64,000 nucleotides of DNA from CAYZJV01 sp964482325 (GCA_964482325.1 CAYZXD010000003.1:1-64000), one strand, 5' to 3'. Positions 42,932 to 52,836 are shown, counted from the first letter of the stretch. The notes: generated by a model from the letters alone, not told the origin. Program-made: numbers and translations.

Positions 42932-45445
42932 GTGACCACGAAAAAAAACACACTTACGCCATTAGGGCGTAAGATATTCTTGGACAGATATGCGTTAAAA
43001 GATGGAAAGAAGGATACCTTGCGTGTCGGGGATCTTGTCGTTGCTGTGAGCAATGTCCAGACCGGCCAGCGGGAAATCGGTACAATTTCCACTATTGACG
43101 GTGATGCAGTGGTCGTGACGCTTGAAGATGGAACTGAGATCAGGACCACCCGGGATCATGTTGATAAACCCATTGAAACGGAACCGGGCCAGATGCTTTC
43201 ACGTGTAGCGAAAGGAATTTCCTCTCAGGAGGGGACAAAAGTCCGTTCGAACTGGGAGCAAGAATTCAACTGGCTTCTTGAAGATTGGAAATTTGTGCCG
43301 GGCGGAAGGATTCTCACCGGTGCCGGAACCGATCAGAATCTCACCTATTTCAACTGTTATGTAATCCCTTCTCCCAAGGACAGCAGAGGAGGAATTATTG
43401 CCTCTCTCGGCCAGATGACCGAAATCATGAGCCGGGGAGGTGGTGTGGGCATGAACCTCTCATCACTTAGACCGCGCCATGCCTATGTGAAAGGCGTGAA
43501 TGGCCGATCAAGTGGTTCGGTTTCCTGGGGGGCTTTGTTCAGCTTTGTCACTGGGTTGATCGAGCAGGGAGGATCACGCAGAGGAGCTCTTATGCTCATT
43601 CTGAACGTTTGGCATCCCGATATCCTGGATTTTATCAACAGCAAACGTGAAATGGACAAGATCGTTAATGCAAATATCAGTGTGGGAATTACTGATGCAT
43701 TCATGGATGCGGTCCGTGCCGACGAAGAGTGGACAACCTATTTTCCCGATACTTCAGACCCTGAATACAACGAGCTGTGGGATGGTGATATCGACCGGTG
43801 GAAATCTCTGGGAAAGCAGGTAATACCCTACCAGACTGTTAAGGCAAAAGAGATCTGGAATGCCATCATTGAGAGTGCGTGGGCTTCGGCGGAACCGGGA
43901 GTATTCTTTGTCGATCGTTATAATAGTATGTCAAACTCCTGGTATTACAGCAGTATTCAGTGTACCAATCCCTGTGGAGAACAAGGATTGCCCCCATGGG
44001 GTGTATGCAATCTGGGGTCGATCAATCTTTCCCGGTTTGTGAAGAATCATAAGGTGCTCTGGGATGAGCTTGGGCGTACGGTAAGAGGGGCAGTTCGATT
44101 CCTTGATGACGTAATTGATGATACGCCCTACTTCTATGAAGAGAACCGCGAACGGCAGCAATCTGAACGTCGTATCGGATTGGGAACCATGGGTCTTGCC
44201 GATATGCTGATCAAGATGGAATTGGCCTATGGAAGTGATCAGTCAATTTCGTTTATTGATGAGCTCTACCGATTTATCTGTGTGGAAGCATATAGCGCCA
44301 GTGCTGATTTGGCAGCGGAAAAAGGTTCGTTCCCCTTATTTGATGCGGAAAAATTCCTGCAAAGTGGATTTATGCGTCAGATGCCCGAGGAAATTCGTAC
44401 ACAAATAGCAAAAAAGGGAATCAGAAACGTTACGTTACTGACGCAAGCACCGACTGGGACCACCGGTACTATGGTAGGAACGAGTACGGGCATTGAGCCG
44501 TATTATTTCTGGGAATGGGAACGGGTTGGTCGAATGGGATCGAACATTGAGCGTGTGGCGGTCTACGATGAATGGGTAAAGGCGAATCCCGGGAAAGAAA
44601 AACCTGACTTCTTTGTCTCAGCAATGGATTTAGCTCCCGAAGGTCATGTCCGGGTTCAGGCTGCAATCCAGCGATGGGTTGATTCAAGTATTTCGAAAAC
44701 TGGTAATACTCCTGCAGACTATACGGTGGAACAGACTGGTAATCTGTATGAACTTTTATACGATCTTGGCTGCAAAGGTGGAACCACCTACCGAGATGGT
44801 TCGCGTGATACTCAGGTACTCATTGCCAAAGCCAAGGAGAAAGAGAAGGAAAAAGAGGCTGAAATTGCTGCAAAATTTGTAGCAGAAGAACCAAAATCCC
44901 GTATCCGATCCAAGGTATTACATGGAACTACCTATCGAAAAGCAACTCCTATCGGCACTGCATACATCACCGTGAACTCCGATGGAGGGGCGTACGGTGA
45001 GCCGTTTGAGGTATTCATCAATGTGGCAAAGGTCGGGTCCGATGTTTCAGCGGATGCTGAGGGGCTTGGTCGTCTCATCAGCCTTATTCTGCGCATGCCG
45101 AGTCCTCTTACTCCCCGTCAGCGTGCACAGTCGGTAATTGCTCAGCTGAGAGGAATCGGATCGGGTCGGCCGATGGGCTTTGGGAAAAATCGGGTTATGA
45201 GTCTCCCTGATGCCGTAGCTCAGGTGCTTGAAGAGCATATCGGTATGGAGTCAGATGAGTCAGGGTATCCCCAGCTCCCCGATGAGGATGATGCAGATAT
45301 TGTTGCAAAGCAGTTTGATCTCGGTCTCGCTGCGGAAGTTGCGCCGAGTGTTACTCCCGATATCTGTCCGGTGTGCGGAAATGTCACCTTTGTGAATATT
45401 GAGGGGTGCAAAAAATGCTTTTCCTGTGGACACAGTGAGTGCTGA
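42932..45445 (+). CDS. nrdJ: Adenosylcobalamin-dependent (class II) ribonucleotide reductase
   Basis: Makes deoxyribonucleotides with a B12-generated radical, with or without oxygen. 837 aa. Typical NrdJ start (TPLGRKIFLDRYALKD) followed by a small beta-barrel insertion (about 35-90). Catalytic barrel motifs are NCYVIPSP, NLSSLRPRHAYVKG, GSRRGALMLIL, TNPCGEQGLPPWGVCNLGSINLS and APTGTTGTMVGTSTGIEP. The C-terminal Cys cluster is CPVCGNVTFVNIEGCKKCFSCGHSEC-like (C-x2-C, C-x2-C-x2-C). I use the GTG at 42932 (AGGG 8 bp upstream); GTG 42917 is in frame. Depends on the same vitamin as metH. Confidence 0.94.
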   Translation: MTTKKNTLTPLGRKIFLDRYALKDGKKDTLRVGDLVVAVSNVQTGQREIGTISTIDGDAVVVTLEDGTEIRTTRDHVDKPIETEPGQMLSRVAKGISSQEGTKVRSNWEQEFNWLLEDWKFVPGGRILTGAGTDQNLTYFNCYVIPSPKDSRGGIIASLGQMTEIMSRGGGVGMNLSSLRPRHAYVKGVNGRSSGSVSWGALFSFVTGLIEQGGSRRGALMLILNVWHPDILDFINSKREMDKIVNANISVGITDAFMDAVRADEEWTTYFPDTSDPEYNELWDGDIDRWKSLGKQVIPYQTVKAKEIWNAIIESAWASAEPGVFFVDRYNSMSNSWYYSSIQCTNPCGEQGLPPWGVCNLGSINLSRFVKNHKVLWDELGRTVRGAVRFLDDVIDDTPYFYEENRERQQSERRIGLGTMGLADMLIKMELAYGSDQSISFIDELYRFICVEAYSASADLAAEKGSFPLFDAEKFLQSGFMRQMPEEIRTQIAKKGIRNVTLLTQAPTGTTGTMVGTSTGIEPYYFWEWERVGRMGSNIERVAVYDEWVKANPGKEKPDFFVSAMDLAPEGHVRVQAAIQRWVDSSISKTGNTPADYTVEQTGNLYELLYDLGCKGGTTYRDGSRDTQVLIAKAKEKEKEKEAEIAAKFVAEEPKSRIRSKVLHGTTYRKATPIGTAYITVNSDGGAYGEPFEVFINVAKVGSDVSADAEGLGRLISLILRMPSPLTPRQRAQSVIAQLRGIGSGRPMGFGKNRVMSLPDAVAQVLEEHIGMESDESGYPQLPDEDDADIVAKQFDLGLAAEVAPSVTPDICPVCGNVTFVNIEGCKKCFSCGHSEC

Positions 45446-45461
45446 CAATTACATATAAAAG
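45427..45461 (+). promoter_or_regulatory. Candidate leaderless promoter of the MFS gene
   Basis: TGGACA (45427-45432, 5 of 6), 17 bp spacer, TACATA (45450-45455, 3 of 6), 6 bp, ATG. It overlaps the nrdJ 3' end. The weakest -10 of the set. Confidence 0.4.
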
Positions 45462-46703
45462 ATGAAAATAGAAAAGTCCTCCCGTCATACGGCGGGAGGT
45501 TCATACCGATCTCTGGATCGAAATATTCATATTCTCTTTATTGCCCGGATCATCAATCGATTCGGTGATTTTGTGCAGATGCTGCTCGTCCTCATTCTGA
45601 CGCTGTCGATTGGTATGGATGAGCATCTTGCCGGATGGTTCACTACCATGACCCTTCTTGCCGGTATGCTTGGTCAATTGCTTGGAGGATTTGCCGCAGA
45701 TCGATACCCGAGAACCTCAGTGATGGTGAGCTGTCAGTTGATAGTCGCTCTGTTGTACATTATCTGCGGGTTGCTTGTTGGATCGCAGGCGATGGTGGTA
45801 GCGGTTTTAATTCTTGTTTCGGCTCCATTTCGCGGCGCTACCTGGCCCGTCTCACACGCACTGATAGCTGATTTCTCCCATGGAGAGATGGAACGTGCCC
45901 GCGCATTTTCTCTGTTGTATCTGGGATCAAATATCGGAGTTGCCGTAGGTCCTCTGGTTGCTGCATTCCTCTTTTCACGAAATCTTCCCCTTCTGTTTCT
46001 TATCTCTGCCCTGACGCTGGTGCTTTCCGCATCGCTGCTGGGGTTTTTCCTCCCGAAGCAGCGGCAGAAAGAAGCCCCGGACGGTCAGAGTGCTACCGAT
46101 GTTACTACCGTCTCTTTGTGGAACCTGTTCTTTTCGAACCGTATGCTGTTGCTCTATCTCATAGCTTTCATTTTGTATAACCTGATCTATGTACAACATT
46201 CCTTCGCACTTCCATTGCAGATGAACCAGCTGTTTGGATCGCTTATCGGACCTGAGCGGTATGGATGGATTATGACGGTCAATGCCGTTACTGTTTTGCT
46301 TATGACTGCCTTTGTGACACGATGGACGCTCACCTGGTCCCGGTCGGTGAATATGGCTCTGGGTATGGTGTTCTACGTAATCGGGTTTGGGGTATATGCG
46401 TTCTGTTCTTCGTTTGCTCTCTTCCTTGCGGCGACGTTTATCTGGACCATCGGGGAGATTCTTCTGGCTACTAATGGGAACGTATTTGTCAATCAGCATG
46501 CCCCGGCTTCACATCGGGGGAGATTTAATTCCATCGTAAGTGTAAGCATGGGGTTCGGCTCTTCTATCGGTCCTGCCCTTGGCGGGCTGCTGCTTTCTGT
46601 CGCGTCATTCAGAACCCTCTGGTTGGGTGCGGTTTTGGTTGCTGGAATCATCGGATTATTATTTATCAGACTGCGGATACTGGTGATTCGTTCTTCGCAG
46701 TAA
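45462..46703 (+). CDS. Major facilitator superfamily transporter
   Basis: 413 aa with about 12 hydrophobic helices and the MFS motif between helices 2 and 3 (GGFAADRYPRTSVM). The cytoplasmic N-terminus is about 23 residues long. Likely a drug or metabolite exporter; substrate unknown. A 7 bp inverted repeat CCTCCCG / CGGGAGG (45479-45500) lies within codons 6-13 and could fold at the mRNA 5' end. It follows nrdJ by 16 bp. Confidence 0.85.
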   Translation: MKIEKSSRHTAGGSYRSLDRNIHILFIARIINRFGDFVQMLLVLILTLSIGMDEHLAGWFTTMTLLAGMLGQLLGGFAADRYPRTSVMVSCQLIVALLYIICGLLVGSQAMVVAVLILVSAPFRGATWPVSHALIADFSHGEMERARAFSLLYLGSNIGVAVGPLVAAFLFSRNLPLLFLISALTLVLSASLLGFFLPKQRQKEAPDGQSATDVTTVSLWNLFFSNRMLLLYLIAFILYNLIYVQHSFALPLQMNQLFGSLIGPERYGWIMTVNAVTVLLMTAFVTRWTLTWSRSVNMALGMVFYVIGFGVYAFCSSFALFLAATFIWTIGEILLATNGNVFVNQHAPASHRGRFNSIVSVSMGFGSSIGPALGGLLLSVASFRTLWLGAVLVAGIIGLLFIRLRILVIRSSQ

Positions 46704-46751
46704 ATCATTATTTCTCTTGCGATAAGTCAGGTTTCTCACGATGCAGAAAGG

Positions 46752-46780
46752 TTGCAAACACCCCTGTATTGCGTTATAGT
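46752..46780 (+). promoter_or_regulatory. nifJ promoter
   Basis: TTGCAA (46752-46757), 17 bp spacer, TATAGT (46775-46780). The start of transcription would be near 46787, giving a leader of about 94 nt. Confidence 0.62.
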
Positions 46781-46790
46781 CAAAGGGTAG

Positions 46791-46851
46791 AGCCCTGTAG
46801 TTACTGCAGGGTTGTATTGTGTGCAAATGGTTGTGGCCGTGTGCGGTCACA
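46791..46851 (+). promoter_or_regulatory. Two stem-loops in the nifJ leader
   Basis: Hairpin 1: AGCCCTGTAG / CTGCAGGGTT (46791-46813, loop TTA). Hairpin 2: TGTGGCCG / CGGTCACA (46832-46851, loop TGTG). Hairpin 1 would begin within a few bases of the RNA 5' end. No U-tract follows, so they look like stability or regulatory elements. The ribosome site GGAG follows at about 46870. No known riboswitch motif seen. Confidence 0.5.
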
Positions 46852-46880
46852 GGTAAATATTATTTCAATGGAGTGTAAAT

Positions 46881-49800
46881 ATGGGTAACAGGAAAATGGT
46901 TACTATCGACGGCAACTCCTCTGCCGCGCACGTAGCGTACGCGTTCAGTGATGTTGCTGCGATTTATCCGATTACCCCGTCATCACCGATGGGGGAATAC
47001 GCTGATTCATGGGCTAGTACGGGAAGAGAGAATCTTTTCGGCGAGAAAGTGGACATCATGGAGATGCAGTCGGAAGCCGGTGCTGCGGGAGCTGTGCATG
47101 GCTCTCTTTCTGCCGGTGCGATGACTACTACGTTCACTGCAAGTCAGGGACTGTTGTTGATGATCCCCAATATGCATAAGATTGCCGGTGAAATGCTTCC
47201 CACAGTATTTCATGTTTCCGCCCGTTCTCTTGCTGCTCAGTCGCTCTCCATTTTTGGAGACCATTCTGATGTCATGTCCTGCCGTAATACCGGTTTTGCC
47301 ATGACGGCAGCTTCGTCCATCCAGGAAACCATGGATCTTGCTTTGGTGGCACATCTGGCTACACTTAAAGCTCAGGTTCCATTCCTCTCCTTCTTTGATG
47401 GTTTCAGAACTTCTCACGAAGTGCAGAAAGTTGAAGAGATCTCATATGATGATATGAAGGGTCTTGTGGAACCCCAGTATATTGAGCAGTTCCGTGATCG
47501 GGCACAGCGTCCTGAAAAACCACGGCTCAAAGTGGCTGCACAGAATGAAGATGTCTATTTCCAGGGACGTGAAACGGTCAACAAATACTATGATGCGGTT
47601 CCTGAAATTGTTCAGGAGTACATGGATAAGGTTGGCGCCCTCACTGGACGGAAATATCATCTGTTTGATTACGTTGGAGCTCCCGATGCTGATCGTATTG
47701 TCATTGCGATGGGTAGTGCACTTGATACCTTTGCATGGACCGCAGATTATCTGAATCAGAAAGGGGAAAAAGTTGGTGTACTTAAAGTCCGACTCTACAG
47801 ACCGTTTAGCGCAAAGGACTTTGTAGCGGCAATTCCCCAGTCGGTAAAGAAGATTGCAGTACTTGATCGTACCAAGGAGCCGGGATCAATTGGTGAGCCG
47901 CTTTATCTTGATGTTGTTACCGCACTTGCCCAGATGGGAAGAACTGGTATCTCAGTAATCGGTGGACGATATGGGCTTTCAAGTAAGGATTTTACTCCCA
48001 CCCATGCAAAGGCTGTCTTTGATCACCTGAACGAAGGAAACTGGCATAATTTCACCGTCGGTATCACTGATGATGTCACAAATCTGAGTATCCCGGTACG
48101 GGAGAAGATTGATGTTTCTCCTGAAGGTGTAGTTTCCTGTATGTTCTGGGGTCTTGGATCCGACGGAACTGTTGGAGCTAATAAAGATTCCATTAAGATT
48201 ATCGGTGGAAACACCGACATGAATGCTCAGGCATACTTCTCCTACGATTCAAAGAAGTCGGGTGGAATTACCATCAGCCATCTCCGTTTCGGTAAGAGTT
48301 CGGTGAATATGCCATGGTTGATCGATAGTGCCGATTTCGTTGCCTGTCATAACCCGGCTTATATCGGCCGATATGATATGCTCGCTCCCTTGAAAGAAGG
48401 TGGAGTTTTCCTGTTGAACTCACAGGTTCCCACCGAAGAGGTGTTTGAGCATCTTACCGCAGCTGATCAGCAGCAGATCATTGATAAGAAGATCAGATTC
48501 TATAATATCAATGCACTCAATATCGCCGATAAGGTGGGATTGGGGACTCGTATCAATACGGTCATGCAGGCTGCATTCTTCAAGATTTCCGGTATTTTCC
48601 CTGAAAAAGAGGCTATTGATCTTATCAAGAATGCGATCAAGAAAACCTTCGGACGTAAGGGTGAAGATATCGTCAAGATGAACTGGGCTGCTGTTGATGG
48701 AGCCTCCGATGCTCTTGAGGAAGTGAAGATCCCTCAGTCTATCGGGAAAGCCTATGAGCCGAAGAAGCTGATTGCTGATGATGCTGATGATTATGCTAAG
48801 GATATTATTGAGCCGATCATGCATTTAAAAGGCAATGATATCCCGGTCTCGAAAATGTCCTTCGATGGAACGCTTCCCACCAATACCGCACGTCTTGAGA
48901 AGCGGGGAGTCGCTCCATTCATTCCCCATTGGATCAGTGACAATTGTATTCAGTGTAACCAGTGTGTGCAGTCCTGTCCTCATGCTGCTATCAGAGCAAA
49001 GCAGATTGATCCCAAGGATCTGGAACAGGCTCCTGAAAGCTTTACGACGCTTAAATCTAACACGAAGAATGATCGTGAACTGCGATTCAAAATTCAGGTA
49101 TATCCTGAAGATTGTCAGGGATGTGGCGTCTGTATCGAAACCTGTCCTTCCAAGGAGAAGTCTCTCAAGTTCAGTCCGATTGATGTGGAACGCAAAGCAG
49201 GTGAGACTACCAATGCTGAATTCTTTGATGCACTTCCCGATGATGTCACAGACGGTGTTTCTATCAACACCCTGAAAGGAATGCAGTTCAAGAAACCGCT
49301 ATTCGAGTTCTCCGGTGCTTGTGCAGGTTGTGGAGAAACTCCCTATGTCAAGCTTGTGTCGCAGATTTGCGGTGAGCGGATGATTGTGGCTAATGCTACC
49401 GGTTGTTCTTCCATCTATGGAGGAACCTTCCCCACCACACCTTATGCCCAGCGAAGAGATGGACGTGGTCCTGCATGGGGAAATTCCCTGTTCGAGGACA
49501 ATGCCGAATATGGTTTGGGAATGCGTCTTGCTGTTGAATCAAACCGCAGACAGTTACGGGCTAATATAGATCGACTGCTTGCAGCAGGAACCACCGATGC
49601 ACTCAAGGCTGCTCTCGAAAAGAATATTGAGCTCTGGGCTGATAAAACTGAAGACTCAATTACCGCACAGAACGAGACACAGGCTCTGCTTGATGATGCA
49701 CTGAAGGCTGCCGACAGCGATGAAGCAAAGAGTGCTCTGAAAAAAATCATCGAACTGAAAGATTATTTCTCTGAGAAGGATGTCTGGATCTTTGGTGGTG

Positions 49801-50414
49801 ATGGATGGGCCTATGATATCGGGTATGGTGGTGTAGACCACGTAGTTGCCTCAGGAAAGAATGTGAATCTTCTCGTTCTCGATACGGAAGTCTACTCCAA
49901 CACGGGTGGACAGGCTTCCAAGGCAACACCGATTGCTGCAGTTGCGAAGTTTGCCAATGCCGGAAAGCAGATGGGAAAGAAGAGCATGGGTCTTATGATG
50001 ATGACCTATGGTCATGTCTATGTTGCCTCTATTTCTCTTGGTGCAAATCGCCTCCATGCGCAGAAGGCATTACAGGAAGCTGTTGCATATGATGGTCCTT
50101 CCATTATTTTCTGCTATGCTCCTTGTATCAACCACGGTATCAACATGATGAAGAGTCAGGTTGAAGAGAAGCTTGCTGTTGATGTAGGTTACTGGCCGCT
50201 GTTCCGGTACAACCCGAGCCTTGAAGAAGGCAAACGATTCTCCTGGGATACCAAAGAGGTCAAGGGTGATTATCAGGAGTTTATTAAGAGTGAGAGACGT
50301 TACTCATCACTGTATAAAACAAACCCTGATAAGGCAGAAGAACTGTTCAAGCTTGCCGAAGAAGATGCCAAGCGAAGAATGGCTGTCTACAAAAATGTGG
50401 GAGAACTCATGTAG
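46881..50414 (+). CDS. nifJ: Pyruvate:ferredoxin (flavodoxin) oxidoreductase
   Basis: Single-chain PFOR, 1177 aa: oxidises pyruvate to acetyl-CoA and CO2 while reducing ferredoxin or flavodoxin, the central step of anaerobic pyruvate metabolism. N-terminal domain IYPITPSSPMGEYAD. The two-cluster ferredoxin domain has CIQCNQCVQSCP and CQGCGVCIETCP near residues 695-760. The C-terminal TPP domain has CAGCGETPYVKL, ATGCSSIYGG, GGDGWAYDIGYGG and a conserved Cys in CYAPCINHG. Oxygen sensitivity is typical of the family. Monocistronic with its own promoter and a structured leader. Confidence 0.97.
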   Translation: MGNRKMVTIDGNSSAAHVAYAFSDVAAIYPITPSSPMGEYADSWASTGRENLFGEKVDIMEMQSEAGAAGAVHGSLSAGAMTTTFTASQGLLLMIPNMHKIAGEMLPTVFHVSARSLAAQSLSIFGDHSDVMSCRNTGFAMTAASSIQETMDLALVAHLATLKAQVPFLSFFDGFRTSHEVQKVEEISYDDMKGLVEPQYIEQFRDRAQRPEKPRLKVAAQNEDVYFQGRETVNKYYDAVPEIVQEYMDKVGALTGRKYHLFDYVGAPDADRIVIAMGSALDTFAWTADYLNQKGEKVGVLKVRLYRPFSAKDFVAAIPQSVKKIAVLDRTKEPGSIGEPLYLDVVTALAQMGRTGISVIGGRYGLSSKDFTPTHAKAVFDHLNEGNWHNFTVGITDDVTNLSIPVREKIDVSPEGVVSCMFWGLGSDGTVGANKDSIKIIGGNTDMNAQAYFSYDSKKSGGITISHLRFGKSSVNMPWLIDSADFVACHNPAYIGRYDMLAPLKEGGVFLLNSQVPTEEVFEHLTAADQQQIIDKKIRFYNINALNIADKVGLGTRINTVMQAAFFKISGIFPEKEAIDLIKNAIKKTFGRKGEDIVKMNWAAVDGASDALEEVKIPQSIGKAYEPKKLIADDADDYAKDIIEPIMHLKGNDIPVSKMSFDGTLPTNTARLEKRGVAPFIPHWISDNCIQCNQCVQSCPHAAIRAKQIDPKDLEQAPESFTTLKSNTKNDRELRFKIQVYPEDCQGCGVCIETCPSKEKSLKFSPIDVERKAGETTNAEFFDALPDDVTDGVSINTLKGMQFKKPLFEFSGACAGCGETPYVKLVSQICGERMIVANATGCSSIYGGTFPTTPYAQRRDGRGPAWGNSLFEDNAEYGLGMRLAVESNRRQLRANIDRLLAAGTTDALKAALEKNIELWADKTEDSITAQNETQALLDDALKAADSDEAKSALKKIIELKDYFSEKDVWIFGGDGWAYDIGYGGVDHVVASGKNVNLLVLDTEVYSNTGGQASKATPIAAVAKFANAGKQMGKKSMGLMMMTYGHVYVASISLGANRLHAQKALQEAVAYDGPSIIFCYAPCINHGINMMKSQVEEKLAVDVGYWPLFRYNPSLEEGKRFSWDTKEVKGDYQEFIKSERRYSSLYKTNPDKAEELFKLAEEDAKRRMAVYKNVGELM

Positions 50415-50438
50415 GTTCTCCGGATGCGAAGATACACT

Positions 50439-50466
50439 ATGCAGCCGCCTGAAAAGGCGGCTGTAT
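50439..50466. terminator. Hairpin between nifJ and the nitroreductase gene
   Basis: Twelve-pair stem ATGCAGCCGCCT / AGGCGGCTGTAT with a GAAA tetraloop (50439-50466). It lies between two convergent stop codons. The following tract is only moderately T-rich, so it may terminate both directions with help. Confidence 0.6.
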
Positions 50467-50470
50467 GCTA

Positions 50471-51253
50471 TTATTGCATCCATCGGTCGATGATGGCCTG
50501 TGCCGATCGGTTCATCTCCTGCATGAAGTCGCTTGTGTGCTTTCTGAAGTAGTAATAGTCGGCTATTGTACCGGTATTGGAAAACGGTAGCAGATTCTGT
50601 TGTCGGAGATGTTGTTCCTGTTTTTCATACGCTTGCTGCAATGCCTCAAGATGGGGTTCCTGATAGCTGTTTTCCATGAAAATTGCTGAAACAGGACACC
50701 GTTGTGCTGGATGGGCAAGAGGCTGAGGATTCTTTGGATATCCAAAGATGAGCAACGTTGCTACTGCAGTATATTGCGGGAGATCGAAAAGCTGCACAAT
50801 CTGTTCATGCTGTTCCAGGATATCTCCAATATAACACGATCCGATTCCAAGAGATTCAGCAGCAATGACTGCCGTCTGGGCCGCTATCAGCGCATCGTTG
50901 GTAGCGAGCAGTAGATCTCCGGCTCCTGGTTTCCGCCAGGCAATTTGCTGTTTTTCACCGGTCTCGACCGTGCCCGATTCATGGTAATAATTGACCCATT
51001 TCCTCATGTCGGCAAGAAACAGCCAGACAAGTGGAGCTTTTGCAATCATCGGCTGATTATCACAAAGAAGAGCAAGTTGATCCCGCTTGTATTGATCAGT
51101 TACCTCGATGACTGAGTAGAGCATCATATTTCCCGCTGTCGGAGATCTCAAGGTCGCTTCCTGTAAGATTTTCTTATCTTGTTCACGTATCGGCTCACCG
51201 GTGAAAGAACGGTGAGTTCTTCGATTCATCAGAGTTTCCACCACAGAATTCAT
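50471..51253 (-). CDS. Nitroreductase-family FMN oxidoreductase
   Basis: 260 aa. N-terminal FMN-binding stretch NRRTHRSFTGEPI and SPTAGNMMLYSV, then AAQTAVIAAESLGIGSCYIGDI and IFGYPKNPQPLAHPAQR. Members reduce nitro compounds, quinones or flavins with NAD(P)H. The last 60 residues form a helical extension beyond the usual core. I start at 51251-51253 because AAGGAG is 9 bp upstream; the ATG at 51257 would be too close to it. Divergent from the next MFS gene. Confidence 0.85.
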   Translation of the reverse strand: MNSVVETLMNRRTHRSFTGEPIREQDKKILQEATLRSPTAGNMMLYSVIEVTDQYKRDQLALLCDNQPMIAKAPLVWLFLADMRKWVNYYHESGTVETGEKQQIAWRKPGAGDLLLATNDALIAAQTAVIAAESLGIGSCYIGDILEQHEQIVQLFDLPQYTAVATLLIFGYPKNPQPLAHPAQRCPVSAIFMENSYQEPHLEALQQAYEKQEQHLRQQNLLPFSNTGTIADYYYFRKHTSDFMQEMNRSAQAIIDRWMQ

Positions 51254-51325
51254 ATGCATCTTCTCCTTCAAGTCACTCTGTACCAATCAGTGACATTGCT
51301 ATAGTATAGCTAGCGGAAGGTCGTT

Positions 51326-52627
51326 ATGAAAAGTGTTCGTGTCTATCCCTATCGATGGGTAGTCCTCAGTGCCCTCATGGCAGTGATTATGGCATCTGAG
51401 ATGCAGTGGTTGGTCCTGGCCCCTATTTCACGAGCCGCAGCAGCGTTCTACGGCGGACAAATTCCTCCCGATTCTCTGATAGGCCCTGATATCCTTACGC
51501 TGATTCACCTTATCGTATTCATATTTTTCACTATCCCCGCTACGCTGATTATCGACAAGGCAGGCCTGAAGTGGACCTTGCGTTCAAGTGCGATTCTCAT
51601 TGCAATCTTCAGCATGGTTAAGGGATTAGGTGCACATCACTTTACGACGGTTGTTATTGCTCAAATCGGTCTTTCTATCGCGTACACGTTAATTCTCAAT
51701 TCAGTGACCTTCGTTGCAGCACGATGGTTTCCCCTGAGAGAACGGGGATTTGCCACCGGTCTTGTTTCGTTTGCTCAATATCTTGGACTGCTTCTGGTCA
51801 TGATTATCAGTCCCCGGATAGTCGGAGTGAATCCACGCATCTCCGGATATGGAAACGGTATCCCGTCATTACTCTTGTATCTTGGCCTTATTACGGCGGT
51901 AGGGGCTGTTGCCGTACTTTTTTTGTTTAAGGAAAAACCACCGACACCGGCTTCCCGAGAACCCTTTACCGTGGAAAGTTATGCGACTTCTTTCCGGTTG
52001 CTGCTGAGAAAGAAGCACATGGGAGGGTTCATAGCAATCTTCGGCTTGGTATGGGGGTTATTTACCGTATTCATTGCAAAAATTGACAGTATTACTGCTT
52101 TTATCGGTATTGAGAACTCAAATGGGATTGTCGGGCTTCTCCTTGTTACCAGTGGACTTGTTGGATCTATCGGTATTCCATTTCTCTCAGATTATACGCG
52201 AAAAAGAAAACTGTTCTTCTTTATCTGTATGGGAGGAATATTTATTGGTGTGCTTATGTTCGCCTTCGTTCCTCTGGCGGGAAAGTCTTCTACCATCATG
52301 GGCTATATCGCTGCAGTGCTGGTTGGGTTTTTCTTTCAGAGTGCCATCCCATTAGGATATCAATATGCTTCAGAGCTCAGTTATCCGGTCAAAGAAGCGT
52401 CCTCTCAGGGGGTGCTATTGCTGAATGGCCACTTTATGGGAGCCATTCTGCTCATCATGATGGGACTTCAGGGAGGAGCGTTCCTGGAACAAGTGCTGAT
52501 GATAAGTGTTGCAATGCTGTTCTCTGCCATGCTCGGGGTTCTTTTTTTAAAAGAGTCGCCGATGATTATCACAGAAGAGGAGCGATTGCAGGCTGCTGTG
52601 AATAAAGAATCCATTCGGCGTGTATAA
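51326..52627 (+). CDS. Major facilitator superfamily transporter (FLVCR-like)
   Basis: 433 aa with about 12 hydrophobic helices. The N-terminal block YPYRWVVLSALMAVIMASEMQWLVLAPIS and the segment FVAARWFPLRERGFATG between helices 4 and 5 resemble FLVCR-type and related carriers. Substrate unknown. GGAAGG lies 6 bp before the ATG. Its terminator side is shared with rubredoxin. Confidence 0.85.
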   Translation: MKSVRVYPYRWVVLSALMAVIMASEMQWLVLAPISRAAAAFYGGQIPPDSLIGPDILTLIHLIVFIFFTIPATLIIDKAGLKWTLRSSAILIAIFSMVKGLGAHHFTTVVIAQIGLSIAYTLILNSVTFVAARWFPLRERGFATGLVSFAQYLGLLLVMIISPRIVGVNPRISGYGNGIPSLLLYLGLITAVGAVAVLFLFKEKPPTPASREPFTVESYATSFRLLLRKKHMGGFIAIFGLVWGLFTVFIAKIDSITAFIGIENSNGIVGLLLVTSGLVGSIGIPFLSDYTRKRKLFFFICMGGIFIGVLMFAFVPLAGKSSTIMGYIAAVLVGFFFQSAIPLGYQYASELSYPVKEASSQGVLLLNGHFMGAILLIMMGLQGGAFLEQVLMISVAMLFSAMLGVLFLKESPMIITEEERLQAAVNKESIRRV

Positions 52628-52652
52628 AAAATGGACCGCACAAAGACGGTCC
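52624..52652 (-). terminator. Rubredoxin intrinsic terminator
   Basis: On the minus strand the stem GGACCG / CGGTCC (52633-52652) is followed by AT and a T-run (complement of 52626-52631). It sits just past the rubredoxin stop. Confidence 0.65.
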
Positions 52653-52674
52653 GATACTATGCAACGTTGGCAGA

Positions 52675-52836
52675 CTATTCTTCAGGAGAGAAGTCCGATT
52701 TTGCAGCACCGCAAAGTGGGCATACCCAATCTTCAGGAAGATCTTCGAAAGCAGTTCCGGGCTGGACTCCGTTATCGGGATCACCTTCTGCAGGATCGTA
52801 TACATAACCACACAAATCACAAATGTACTTTTTCAT
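52675..52836 (-). CDS. Rubredoxin
   Basis: 53 aa one-iron electron carrier. Both knuckles are intact: CDLCGYVYDPAEGD and WVCPLCGAAKSDF, with the usual EDLPEDWVCP. Start at 52834-52836 with GGAGG 7 bp upstream; an adjacent ATG at 52837-52839 is also possible. In anaerobes rubredoxin often passes electrons to oxygen- or peroxide-detoxifying enzymes; no such partner is next to it here. Confidence 0.95.
   Translation of the reverse strand: MKKYICDLCGYVYDPAEGDPDNGVQPGTAFEDLPEDWVCPLCGAAKSDFSPEE

Noticed and set aside
45479..45500. CCTCCCG/CGGGAGG hairpin as a terminator of nrdJ
   Set aside because: No T-tract follows, and it lies within the first codons of the next gene.
45975..46499. 174-codon open frame opposite the MFS gene
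   Set aside because: Charged, low-complexity translation typical of the reverse complement of a membrane protein.
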